From NCBI GenBank assembly GCA_028829895.1, contig CM054180.1, positions 103,716,635-103,780,634 of the forward strand: a stretch of 64,000 nt of DNA. Reading direction: 5' to 3'. Origin of the DNA: Sinotaia quadrata. Taxonomy: Eukaryota > Mollusca > Gastropoda > Architaenioglossa > Viviparidae. The position numbers were made by a program, and so were the translations under genes. Each line of letters begins with the position of its first letter. The first letter of the stretch is position 1. Shown here one piece after another: positions 12,093 to 22,541 of the stretch. The notes beneath the pieces were generated by a model, which was not told where the DNA came from, did not search any database, and saw nothing but the letters and a program-made list of their open reading frames with translations.

Positions 12093-14103
12093 TGTGACGC
12101 GAAAATTACAAACATCAAGAATTTGTTTGATAAAATAGCAATAAAAACATCAAGCGACAACTTGTCCATAAATTAAAATGTAATTATTACGACGTCAAAA
12201 CTAAGTAAATTACGTCATAATACCAATGACGTCTTCATGTCGCCCAAGACTAACATGTTTGCTGCTCCTGAGATCTGATCTTTTTCCAAGTCAGATTAAT
12301 TTATCCAACGGGGAAAAAACCTTGTAATCCGTTAGAGGACTACTTTTCATCCATTCTATGGTGAGACGTAACACGGCAGTTGTAGTCGCGTAGCAAGCCG
12401 ACGAACGGGTGCAATGACATAAACAACTCAACCACTCGATCGCCATGGCTGGCCAGATTCCGTAACTGCTCTCACTTCAGAGAGACAGAAGCCAGATGGC
12501 TGGGGCATTGCGGCTAGCATCACAAGGCCAAAAACTCTCACAAGTAGGCCGTCTATAAGTGCTCAACCACTCAAGTGACTATTGCACCAGGGAATAACGA
12601 GGAGCTGAATTTTGCCGAAGCATAATTATTAGCACACGGCCGTTCAAAACTTCCAACCGCATAAATAGGGCCGTCCGGCGGAAACTAATTATTCTGTGAA
12701 AATCAGGGTTCCGCGCAAACTCCCGTGGATAGAGACAGAGCAAGGCACGCCTGAGGTCTCAGGAGTTCACTCGTTCGTTCAAGTTTGGACCAACGAAGAA
12801 TTGAAGCTTACGAAGTCGAACGCCGCGCAGTCAGACGTGAAGCTATCAGGTTATCGGACCGCTTCGTCTGTAACGTTACCAACTTCGACTGATGTATGTT
12901 ATCACTGGGTACTTCCAGGCTACAGACGGAATTGTAGGTGGACTTTGTTCAAGCCGTTACTTGGAACCAGAGCGACAGTGCTATCGAGGAGATAGGCATT
13001 AACTTGCATGATTCATGAAGCAAGGCTCTGCAGAGTTAAAGCTAACAAAGGGATGTACATTGCGAACAGTGACTAAACTACATAAGCTACCTGTGAACGT
13101 TGATACCGCATCTGTGTTAAGGGTGTGGATTTATCCTTTTAACAAGACCTGTGAACCGGACTATAAAGTTGTTAAAGTGTGTGAACATTCTTGTGGGAAG
13201 CAAACCGGACATTGTTCCTGATTGAAACGCTAACCAGTACCAGCCAGAAACCATCGCACACAATATTCCAGGTGAACACGTTCTATGCTCGTTGTTTCTT
13301 TCTGTACGTTGTTCAGTGATTTATGTGAATTCCTGTTCTAAAATTCTGATTTTTTCTTTCGTGTTTCATAGTGTTAAATAGAAGGTCTAATGCATTTGCA
13401 CCTAGTAACTGTCCTAGGAAAAGACATTTAATTCTTCTTATTATTAATGTATCTTTGCCTAGTAATTGTTCTGGGAAAAACCACATTTTTATTCTTCTTC
13501 AATTAACTAGACCCAGTAATTGTTCTAGGGACAAATTATTGATAAATATCATTTCTTCATTCTTAATTAGTAAGTGAAGATATCTCTATTCATTACTTCT
13601 TATCTTGAGTGTGATTTTTTATGACAAACTTGATGCCAACTTTGAATTTATTATTTCTTCTTTTTTTAAAAATAAATTTATTATATTTTTAATTATCTAC
13701 TCTCGCCATTTTGAGAGAGAGGTCCATGTGAATGATAATGGGTGGGGGTTCCAGCCAATGACGTAACAATAGACAATAGTCGGTCTACGCACATGGTTTA
13801 AGATAATTTCCCATTATCGACGATGAGAGACATGTGGAAGGGCTAGAATAGAGGTGACGACTGACAGAGTAAATTCAGAGAGTCGCTATTCTAAACAGGT
13901 AACTCTTGAAGAGAGAGTCACTAGCTGACAGACTACTCAGGGCTTGACCTAGTTACTCTCAGACCGCAGGACAAAGACCCTTGGGGCGAAAGTGGTTTGA
14001 TTGTATGGAAAATAGAATTATTAATATGAATTATCACGAATATAATGTCATATGATTAATTAACAATCAAAGCGCATATGAAGATAATCCCCGTATCACC
14101 ACA
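12093..14103 (+). mobile_element. Solo LTR of family Z, 2011 bp (TSD GAGGC)
   Basis: TGTGACGCG to TATCACCACA, flanked by GAGGC at 12088-12092 and 14104-14108. The integrase frame broken at the left edge resumes at the right edge with the next expected codon, so insertion and boundaries are secure. The right 450 bases align with about 25130-25618, including CAATGACGTAAC, GACTG/GACTGT..CAGGG, TTGACCTAGT and GACCGCA. There is no gag, pol or primer site inside. Open frames within it (12696-12995, 13015-13221) show no known domain and I do not consider them genes. Confidence 0.85.
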
Positions 14104-14108
14104 GAGGC

Positions 14109-14216
14109 ACTCAGTTCATAAGCAAACTGATGAGAGAAGTGAACAAACTTATTCACATTAAACAAATCATGACAACACCGTACCACCCACAGTGTAATGG
14201 TTTGATTGAACGCCTG
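14109..14216 (+). pseudogene. Gypsy integrase core, C-terminal half
   Basis: Translation starts TQFISKLMREV and ends with TTPYHPQCNGLIERL, the HPQ-NG-ER block that holds the catalytic Glu of the D-D-E triad. The frame is intact in this piece. It ends where a Y-family LTR begins at about 14222. Confidence 0.88.
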
Positions 14217-14221
14217 AGTAT

Positions 14222-16261
14222 CCATGAACAAATTTATTTTTTTAATTTACCTTCTTATCTCCCTTTGACCTGTGACGTTTTTACCAAATATTAATGAGCG
14301 AGTGGCGTGATGTTCATGCTTTGTCAGAATGTTAGAGTGTGAATGCTTATTTTGTAATTTTAGCATTATAATTAAAGTCATTTGTTTATTTATTTATGTT
14401 AGGTTTAGATAATTATTTTAATAATAGATAGAAGTTGTATTTTGTCAGTTTTTAGTTCTTAAATATAAATTTAATTAGGAAATATTTTTGTAGCGAGTGC
14501 ACCAATAGCAAATGCACCAAAACAATAGCCTAGGCAACCATGATTTCATAAGTTTTTCTCTGGAAGTTTCTGGGAGATATAGTAATATAAAGGCATTTAT
14601 CCAGACATTTTGGATTAGTGTATGAACGCGTGGCCTGCCTACAAGATGTGTTAGAATATACAGCTGTTTTTTTCTACGCATAGGGCCATGCATGGGATTT
14701 ATTTTGAATTCTCTGTAAATTCAAATTTATCCACGAGTGCCTCCTATTCAGCAAACACTGTAACATACCAAGGTCTACGAAAGAGTTGGGGACATTAAGT
14801 GTTGTGACTACAAAGGACACTCTTTGTACACTCAGTCCACACGGCTACAAATCTCTGCATTCTTCAAAGAGAGATAGAATGTCCTCATCAGTGGAGGGAT
14901 TGGGTGTTCTGGTCTTCACCAGCCCTAGAGATTGGCATTTTTCAGTGTAATCTCACAGTATGTCGTGCGTGGGACTTGCCTTTGTCGATACACGGACCCC
15001 ATTCATCAGCGCGGCCGTGCCTACATTTTTCTTTAACTCACTGTTCCAGCAGGTCGGCAAGTTCGTATGTTGACTTTCTTTTTATATTGCCAATGTGTGC
15101 TGTTTTACCCCATCCCTGACCAGGGGGAGGTCACTGCCATATTGTTCCGGTTGTCACTGAGGAACATCATCTATTTCCTGTGAGAGGAAAGTGTGCTATT
15201 CATTGTGTATTTGACATATTTCTTGGACTTCATATTTCATTTGTGGCCAGTGTGTTGGCATTTGTGTATTTGACATTTTCAGGACATCATTTTTGGGATA
15301 GTGTTAAGAGTGTCAAGTTCTATTATTCTTCAACATTAGTAAGTAGTAAATATTTAGTTAGTGGTGATTTCATTTAGGTAGATAAGTTAGATTAGTTTAT
15401 TAATTATTTAGTCTATAAACACTATTGACTTTTTCATAAAGACATTCTTTCTGTACATTATTATGGATTGGGTTTGCACCCCAAATATTTTGTTAGTATA
15501 ATATATACAATTTTCATAAACATTTACCTAGGATGATGATTGATTTTTAATTTTTACCCTAAATATTTTGTAGACATTTATATTTATTAGCTTTGAGTTT
15601 ACACCCATCATTCTGATTTTCATCAATAGTGTAAATCCTTGGGTCTTCACCCTGTTGTGTAAAGCTATCAGGATAGTCCTCATCACCGTTTTTTGTATTC
15701 ACCATTTATTGTTTGTATCGGGTCGTAAACCCGTGGATTATTTGGTAGTATCATAGTAGTGGTTTTCACCGCTAGATATATTGTTAATTTTATTTTTATC
15801 ATATTCATTGCTCTGGTCCCCCACCCCATGAATATTGCCGAATGGATGTTTTTCTCTGAATGAATGACTAACACGGTATGAGAGAGTAGCCCATTTTTTT
15901 TATTAGAATAAATTTCTTCTTTGTTAACTCTTCATCAAGTTGGGTTTTTCCCTCTCTGATGTGAAAGTGCATTGGTACGGTTGTTTGTTTGTTCATTCTG
16001 TTCATCCCTCACATACATTCATTCCGCATTCATACATACATGCTGACTTTCACACTTTACCCCAAATGCAGAATAAAGAATTTTTCCCCACAAGAACACA
16101 CAGTGGTATCTGTATGTGAGAGTGATTATTTTAACACCTTAAGTCACTCGGTGCGATCTCAACAAGTCGCAATAGCTGATCTGACCCCCCACTTTGACCG
16201 AGAAGGAGAGCGAGGCCAGCGACAGTCAGCAATAACCACAACAACGACGACACCTGCAACA
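14222..16261 (+). mobile_element. 5' LTR of a Y-family gypsy element
   Basis: Aligns with solo LTR 7425-9351 from AAATTTATTTTTTT (about 14230) through GAGCGAGTGGCGTGATG, CCCCAT..TGACC..GGGGGA, GAGAGGAAAG and GTATCTGTATGTGAGAGTGA to the end near 16261. The first 20-odd bases of the LTR appear deleted. It ends CTGCAACA and is followed by the primer-binding site TTTGGTGACCCTGATATG at 16264, typical of Mag-like gypsy elements. No left target duplication can be tested because the right end of the element is missing. Confidence 0.8.
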
Positions 16262-16290
16262 TTTTTGGTGACCCTGATATGATATCTAGG
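16262..16290 (+). promoter_or_regulatory. Primer-binding site of Y-family gypsy element
   Basis: TTTTTGGTGACCCTGATATG directly follows the LTR end CA. TGGTGACCC is the usual start of Mag-type primer sites, complementary to a tRNA 3' end. Confidence 0.65.
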
Positions 16291-16345
16291 GTAAGATCTG
16301 TGTGTGATTGAATAATTTCTTTTTCTTTATTTCCTATCATCATCA

Positions 16346-17449
16346 TTGAATAGGAGTTGTGATATTTTTGTGTGCATTGTGATTTTTGCACTGTGGATTT
16401 TCGTGTGCAAGTTTTTGGGACAGACAGCTGATAGGACAAGTAAGGAGGGAGATAGGAAGATACAATTAGACCAACTTGAAATAGCTAGGGAAGACTTGAA
16501 GCTTAGAGAGAAGATTTTACAGAGTAATATTAAGCAGCAGGCAGAACTTAGTAAACCTAAGACTCGACTGGCTTTTTTTAACGGGGAGACAGAGACAATA
16601 GATGATTTTTTTAATGCGTTTTGACAACTATATAGCTGATTACAACATTAGCGACGTAGATAGGAAACGACAATTGGGACAAGTCCTCCAGCGAGAGGCA
16701 AGCTGCGCATACATGGACTTGACATGTGACCCCAACGTTACCTATTCAGACGTCAAGACAGGACTGATGCGAACCTTTCAGTGCACTATTGAGAGTTTCC
16801 GCAAATTGTTTAGGGGATCAATTCCCAAGGTTGGAGAGACGATGCAGGCTTATGGAGTGCGCCTGCATCATTATGTAGACAGGTGGATTGACCTATCAGG
16901 CATCCCCAAAATGTACAACGGACTGCTTGACCTGTTCCTCAGGGACCAGTTTGTTCATAGGACACCACCTCATAGCATCCTACTTACAATGAAACCAACC
17001 AACGATGTTTACTGACATGGTCAAGATGGTTGACCTCTACAATGACCATATATTGGGTCAGAACTAGTGACATGGCTCCTCCCCAACGTCAACAACCTTG
17101 GACAACATTACCTACGCCCAGGACTGATAGACCGGGTAAGAGCCAAGCAGCCTGCACTAGACCAACTCCGCAACCATACCTTGCACCGTGACCCGGTCGC
17201 TCTGCAGTAATCTGTTACACGTGTGGTGGGAAGGGACACGTGTCCAGAGATTGCCCATCACCTCATGACGTGAAGGTGTGTACTAGTGGAGGTACACCAC
17301 TTAAGACGCAGGCTGGGACGGTAAATGGGCGCCATGCCAACATCTTGATAGACACTGGCACCTCCATACACTGCATCATATCTAAAACTAAATATCTAGG
17401 GAAGCCTAAAGTTTGTTGTGGAATTGTAATTGGTGAAATTTATAATTGA
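16346..17449 (+). pseudogene. Y-family gypsy gag with zinc knuckle and start of protease, frameshifted
   Basis: Block one (to 16624) ends KTRLAFFNGETETIDDFF and is joined by a +1 shift at a T run (about 16604) to a second block (16602-17015) with a capsid of the SCAN-related type: VKTGLMRTFQ, FRKLFRGSIPKVGETMQAY and DLSGIPKMYNG. A further frame change near 17015 leads to a zinc knuckle CYTCGGKGHVSRDC (about 17212) and an aspartic protease active site ILIDTGTS (about 17340). The element is truncated soon after, so reverse transcriptase and integrase are gone. Several frame breaks make it inactive. Confidence 0.85.
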
Positions 17450-17979
17450 TTGTTGCCTCCTTTCTTTTATTGTTTCCTTTCTTTTATATAAATATTTTAT
17501 TAATTTTTTACCTGACCTGACCTGTCTTTTCTTATCATCTTCACATCGTTTAAAATTCATTAATTGTAGTCACTGACTGCATCTTTGATGCAGAGGTGCT
17601 ATTGGCCTAATATGTACAAAAAAAGACAGAGAATCAAAGAGTGAATGCTGTCATAAAGGAAAGTTACCTCATGACGGAGTCAAAGCAAAGAATGGCACAT
17701 TACTGGCAACAAAGCCCCTAGAAATACTTGTAATCAACTTTACCAAGATGGACGTGTCTCACAATGGTTTAGAAGACATCCTAGTTATGACATATGTGTT
17801 CATTAAATTCACCATGGCAGTACTGATAAAAGACCAGTTAGTGACAACAGTAGCAAGTACGGGAAACTGCAGCCATTGTTACTTTCCAATTTTTAATGAA
17901 TATAATTGTACTAGTAATAAGTATACTCTACAGGGATTTGAAATACATGAGCTGAAATGCCTGGTCATTTTGGGAGAAG
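17450..17979. other. Unassigned AT-rich DNA after truncated Y element
   Basis: No domain or repeat recognised. A 105-codon frame begins at 17748, but only its end (from about 17980) has a recognisable motif. Confidence 0.4.
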
Positions 17980-18290
17980 AAAAAAGGACCAGCTGGCCCC
18001 TTTTAGGTTTAAAAAATAAAGAAATGTGCCGTCTTTGTCAAAAAGAGTTTGATATACTTAATTAAAATGGAGATTTCAGTGATTGGGAGCCATACGAAAT
18101 CTGCAAAGCACGCAGAAGCTGCCTCAACAATTTCAAATGTTCAAGAGCATAATATCAGTATCATTTCAATGTTCATTGTTAAAAAAAAAATCTATAAAGA
18201 CAATTCTACAATTTCTTCAAATTCTGCACCAAATCCGGCTTTCTCAAGTTGTTTAATGCAAACCCTGTGAGGAATTTTATAAACACAGGT
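17980..18290 (+). pseudogene. BED-like zinc-finger N-terminus of a hAT-type transposase
   Basis: One frame gives CRLCQKEFDIL and, after a shift near 18060, the next gives GSHTKSAKHAEAASTI. Together they form the C-x2-C ... H-x4/5-H finger that opens many hAT transposases of the TTF/BED type. Only this part remains and it is split by a frameshift. Confidence 0.6.
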
Positions 18291-20489
18291 GATGTTATTA
18301 TTATTTAGTATATACTAGAGCAGAAATTCTGTGGGTGCTGAAGATAGTTAAATCTAATTTTTCATATAAAAGTACCGAGGTCATTGCTTTAGTGTTTACA
18401 TTAATGTTTCAGACAGCAACGTTGCTAAGAAATTTTCTTGTGGAGAATATAAAATCTCATTCATTGAATTTACAACCTATGAGATTGGTCCACATTTTCA
18501 AGATTTGTTGCTGGACAGTTTAAGCTTCTTTTTGATGACAGCCTCACTGAGCAGCTCCAAAAAATGTTGAATAAGTTAGAATCTGGGATATTGTTAAAGT
18601 TAAAGTTAAAGTTTTGTAAATTTTCTTGATTTTTCCTTCTATTTTTAGAAATATAATTTAGTAATTAATATAAATAATAAATTCAAATGTTACTAATAAT
18701 TAATGTTTTATATTGAAAATTATTTATGATAAAAAATATAGTGTCATGTGATTTTTTTCTGATTATTTTTTTTAATTGATTAATTTTTCAAAACTAGTAA
18801 TTTGTTTCAATTCCACCTTTAGAGTAATAACATTAAAATGTAATCCCTCCAGTAATGAAGGATCAGTGGTGTAACTATTGTGGTAGCAGCTACAGCTGTG
18901 GTGCAGGGCCCGGCCAACCAAGAATAATTTATAGCACAGTCAGTTAGTCCACTTCTGCACACAAAACATTCCCAATGACAGAAGTTGTTTGCAACTTTCA
19001 TCCGTCAGATCACCGGGAAGAATCTATGTTGAAGCGCCAGGCCAGATCAGCAAACACCAAGTCTAAGCCTTTTCAGAGCAGGCAAAGAAAACTCCTCTCT
19101 GCCCACTCCTCCAAGCAATTTTTTTATCGAATGAAGAGGTTGAAGTAGATGACCCCCTTTGCTTTCATCGAGAGTGCTTGTCTAAGCTATGGGAACTAAA
19201 ATTAAGGAGGAGAGAAGAAATTAAATTGTTGCAAGAAATATATGAGGACCACTGGGAAGAACAAGACTGCAGAATCCACTGGTGAGTTGAAGGAGGGAAT
19301 GGATATAGATGTAAATTACTCATCCCCTTCAACCTCACTCTTGCAACCAAAAATGAAGAATTAAAAATCACTTTTAAACATCTACCGTGGTGCCTTTTTT
19401 ACACCAAGATGAGAGATGAATATGAAGCAGTTACTACAATTCAACAAGCCATTGTAAGGTCTATAAACCTTCACTAGGTTCTTCAAAATCATCTGACTGC
19501 CAAAAACCACATCAAAGGACTGTGAAACTCAGACAAACATCATTTGGAAACTTCCGCTGATGACCAAAGCCAACTCACCACAGACTAAAAAAGAAGATAA
19601 ACAACAGGCATTCTCTCAAACCCTGTCAAATACAGTGGAGAACAAGAAAAGTCAGACTTCTATCACCAATACAGAAATAAAAGAAATGCAGACTACAAAA
19701 GAAGATAACAAGCAAAAGAAAACCTGCAAAATAGTGAATACGCAAACTAAGACGCAAGAAATAAAGGAAAAACACATCCAAATAGCTTACTGCCCAAAAG
19801 GAGAAAGACAAACCAATAGAGATTGAGGCCACCATTGTTGTCAAACTTGAAAGAGCACTAGCGGCCTCTGCCCTCTCACCATTACCAGAGTCACCTCTAT
19901 GGGCTGCATCAACATCAACGATGACAACCATGACAGACTGTCAAGACAAAAATTCAGAACGGAGCCCCAAATCCAAAAGATGGCGCCAACCTCAACGCAT
20001 CAGATGACAACAAAATCAACAACCACAACACCAGTAACCGCCAAACAGCAATGCCACCACAACAACGCAAGCAATGGTGGCGGCACACTGAGCAACAATA
20101 CATGCAGTGGGGATATTATAATCACCCCATTGCAGATATGATTCAACTGCTGTTAGACCACCTGTACTGCCTGCCAGCACACACCCTTATTCGTCCCAAA
20201 CAGAAGCCGGGGACAACATCAACAACAACAGCGCCAACACCACTAAGCAAGAGAGGGGGTTGAAATCCCGGATGCACATACACACTAAGTACAGACTTGG
20301 TGTGTCACTAGTCTGGGCTCTGTAAAACACCCCTACCACCCCCGCCACAACAACAACGGCAACAACAACACTCAACAACGCTTTAGTCCATGGAATTCCA
20401 GACTAAAGCCTGCCTTTACCAACCTGACATGCATCACAATGGACGAGCGCGCTATGAAATGCTACACTGCACAAACAGCGACACGCATG
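18291..20489. other. Mixed repeat-derived DNA with hAT-like end and CAA-rich stretches
   Basis: CAGTGGTGTAACTATTGTGG at 18864 looks like a hAT terminal repeat that opens an element reading rightward; no matching right end was found. A lysine/glutamine-rich open frame at 19560-19826 and ACAACAACA-rich DNA at 19970-20390 show no recognised domain; they could be ORF1-like debris of a retroelement. No gene can be supported. Confidence 0.4.
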
Positions 20490-20600
20490 GACTGACCTCT
20501 ACAATGACCATCCTGACCCAGGGTATCGGGTCAGAACTAGTGACATGGCTCCTCCCCAACGTCAACAACCATGGACAACACTACTGACGCCCAGGACTGC
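20490..20600 (+). pseudogene. Gag linker fragment duplicated from the Y-family element
   Basis: About 105 bases nearly identical to 17027-17130 (GACCTCTACAATGACCAT, GGGTCAGAACTAGTGACATG, CCCAACGTCAACAACC). The copy here keeps a segment (CCTGACCCAGGGTATC) that is shortened in the other copy. It ends close to the start of G-family LTR copy 2. Confidence 0.7.
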
Positions 20601-20616
20601 AATTTTCTCTAAACAC

Positions 20617-21093
20617 GTGGCTTGATAACAGTGTGGCTAAGCTCGAAATATTGCATTCTCTAAATTAATTGTCGAATTGTGAGACAATAATTTGTAAAGC
20701 TAAAATAAATGGATTGAATCACCGAACGTCAGTGCACGTTCATATGATTTTTTTTATGTAAACAATTTCGATTCACTTGCGTGTATAATTGCGGTTATAA
20801 TTGCAACATGTTATGTGTGTGATTTTAAAGTTGTATTAATTCTTCACATATCTACTTTCATTGTAAAATATAAATGTTTCCTTTGAAATGATTTAAATTC
20901 TCTTGCGTGTGTGACGTTGCATTTTAATTGTAACACGCATGAGCGTGATTGGATTGTATTTTCACCAATGTATTTAACTACTAAATGTAAAGATACAAGG
21001 TCAATTGTAAATAAGCTACACTATTATCGATGTCACATGTGCAGATTGTGAATCCATAGGGACTGTCGCTCATAAGAAATCATTATATTTTCA
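20617..21093 (+). repeat. LTR of gypsy family G, copy 2 (5' LTR of gag-bearing element)
   Basis: Homologous to 3890-4388. It starts near GTGGCTTGATAAC and ends TTTTCA at 21093, followed by GAGCGGGTTC. About 590 bases of leader separate it from gag at 21681. Confidence 0.7.
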
Positions 21094-21412
21094 GAGCGGG
21101 TTCTTATATCTCTGGTTCTTGAGATTTCTGAATCTCTGAGTCCTGAGACTTCTTGAGGAGTTCTGGACTGTTTGACTTAAGTTCTGCTGAACTTGATGTG
21201 TCTACGTACCGAGGCTACTGGGCACGGATCTCACGACCACAAGTTGAGGATCAATAACTGATGCTATGGACCGCCGCTGAAGTCCATTTATCCAACTATG
21301 TACCGTTGGGGATGCGAGCGCTGCCATACACGATGGATGAAGTAACAGCTAAGTGTTCACAATAAAAACTGAAATCAATAACTGACATTTGGAACAATTC
21401 GCAGAGCTAGAT

Positions 21413-21707
21413 AATAAGTAGTCTTATTTGACTTGAGTATCTGATTTTTGGTTTCTTGTTATCTGTTAAATTTTATTAAATCTTTTATTTGTTAATTCAG
21501 AGTAGAGTCGATCGCTATTCTCCAAGAATAAATATGGTTCCGTTCGACGAACAAAAGGATAATAAGTGGTCTTATTTGACTGAGTATCTGATTTTTGGTT
21601 TCTTGTTATCTGTTAAATTTTATTAAATCTTTTATTTGTTAATTCAGAGTAGAGTCGATCGCTATTCTCCAAGAATAAATATGGTTCTGTTCGACGAACA
21701 AAAGGAT
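21413..21707 (+). repeat. Tandem duplication, about 148 bp, covering the gag start
   Basis: Units 21413-21560 and 21561-21707 differ by about four positions. Each ends with the gag start codon and its first codons (ATGGTTC.GTTCGACGAAC), so the element has two gag starts, and only the second (21681) opens into the long frame. Confidence 0.9.
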
Positions 21708-22541
21708 CGAATATACACATATTTAGCTACGTTCGAAAAGATCGCGAAAACAAACAAGATTCCATTAGAACATTGGGCCATAAATTTATCAGGTCTATTG
21801 CAAGGAGGTGCCAAAGAAGAATATAACAGGCTGAGTGACATTGAATCGGAAGATTTCGATAAAGTTAAAGCCGCCTTGTTAAAATGCTACAGGCTTACTG
21901 CCGACACATACAGACGTAAATTCAAACATGTTATGAAACTGAACTCAGAGACACACGCACAGTATATCAGGCGCGTGACCAACTTATTTCAGAAATGGAT
22001 GGAATTAGCAGAGGTTCCACAAACGTACAACGGAATTCGGGATGAGATAGTCAAGGACTTAGTACTCAGTTCGTACAAGCAAGAATTGGTCATTTTTCTA
22101 GCAGAGCATGGTACATCCTCGCTAGATGAAATTAGCTGTGCCACCGATCGTTTTGACGAAGCTCGATCGCTATACTCACACACGCACACGAACCACAAAC
22201 AGCATTCAAACGAGCAGCCACCGCAGAGTGAGAAAGAGGGTAAGGATAGGAAGTATGGCAGTGGGAATGGTAGGAGTAAAAGTTGTGATAGGGCAGCTAG
22301 GCCAGAAACCAAACCCGATTCTGACACACACAAAGACAAGAAGAAACTTACATGCTATAATTGTGGTGGCAGTGGCCATTTCTCACGCAATTGCCCAGAC
22401 CGAAAGCCAGCAAAAGTCTATGCCGTAGCCACTCATGAATTTGATACAGTTCAGTCGAACTGCACACCAGTGCAAGCCAATGGTTGGAAAACATTGGCTT
22501 TACTTGGCACAGGTTGCGAGTACAAGAACTTTGTGCATTAA
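21681..22541 (+). CDS. Gag polyprotein of gypsy family G (SCAN-like capsid, CCHC knuckle), cut at protease
   Basis: 286 codons open from ATG 21681. Order: N-terminal gag region (FDEQKDRIYTYLATFEKIAK), capsid C-terminal domain of the type from which the vertebrate SCAN domain derives (FKHVMKLNSETHAQYIRR, MELAEVPQTYNG, KDLVLSSYKQELVIFLAEHG, ISCATDRFDEAR), a charged stretch, zinc knuckle CYNCGGSGHFSRNC, then the beginning of the aspartic protease where the active site reads LLGTGCEY instead of L-L-D-T/S-G. The frame ends at 22541 where a Z-family LTR region starts. In the intact element it would run on into pol. It is the longest undamaged transposon frame in the window. Gag packages element RNA into cytoplasmic particles. 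Confidence 0.9.
   Translation: MVLFDEQKDRIYTYLATFEKIAKTNKIPLEHWAINLSGLLQGGAKEEYNRLSDIESEDFDKVKAALLKCYRLTADTYRRKFKHVMKLNSETHAQYIRRVTNLFQKWMELAEVPQTYNGIRDEIVKDLVLSSYKQELVIFLAEHGTSSLDEISCATDRFDEARSLYSHTHTNHKQHSNEQPPQSEKEGKDRKYGSGNGRSKSCDRAARPETKPDSDTHKDKKKLTCYNCGGSGHFSRNCPDRKPAKVYAVATHEFDTVQSNCTPVQANGWKTLALLGTGCEYKNFVH

Noticed and set aside
12696..13221. Two open frames inside solo LTR Z
   Set aside because: Solo LTR interior, no domain, not open in the second Z-family copy as far as I can follow it.
16346..16430. Membrane-anchor-like start (IFVCIVIFALWIFVCKFLG) of the Y gag frame as a real signal peptide
   Set aside because: Probably a read-through of the AT-rich leader; the gag-like sequence starts later.
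19560..20263. Lys/Gln- and Thr-rich open frames as coding genes
   Set aside because: Compositional bias of CAA/AAG-rich DNA explains their openness; no domain, and they lie among transposon debris.
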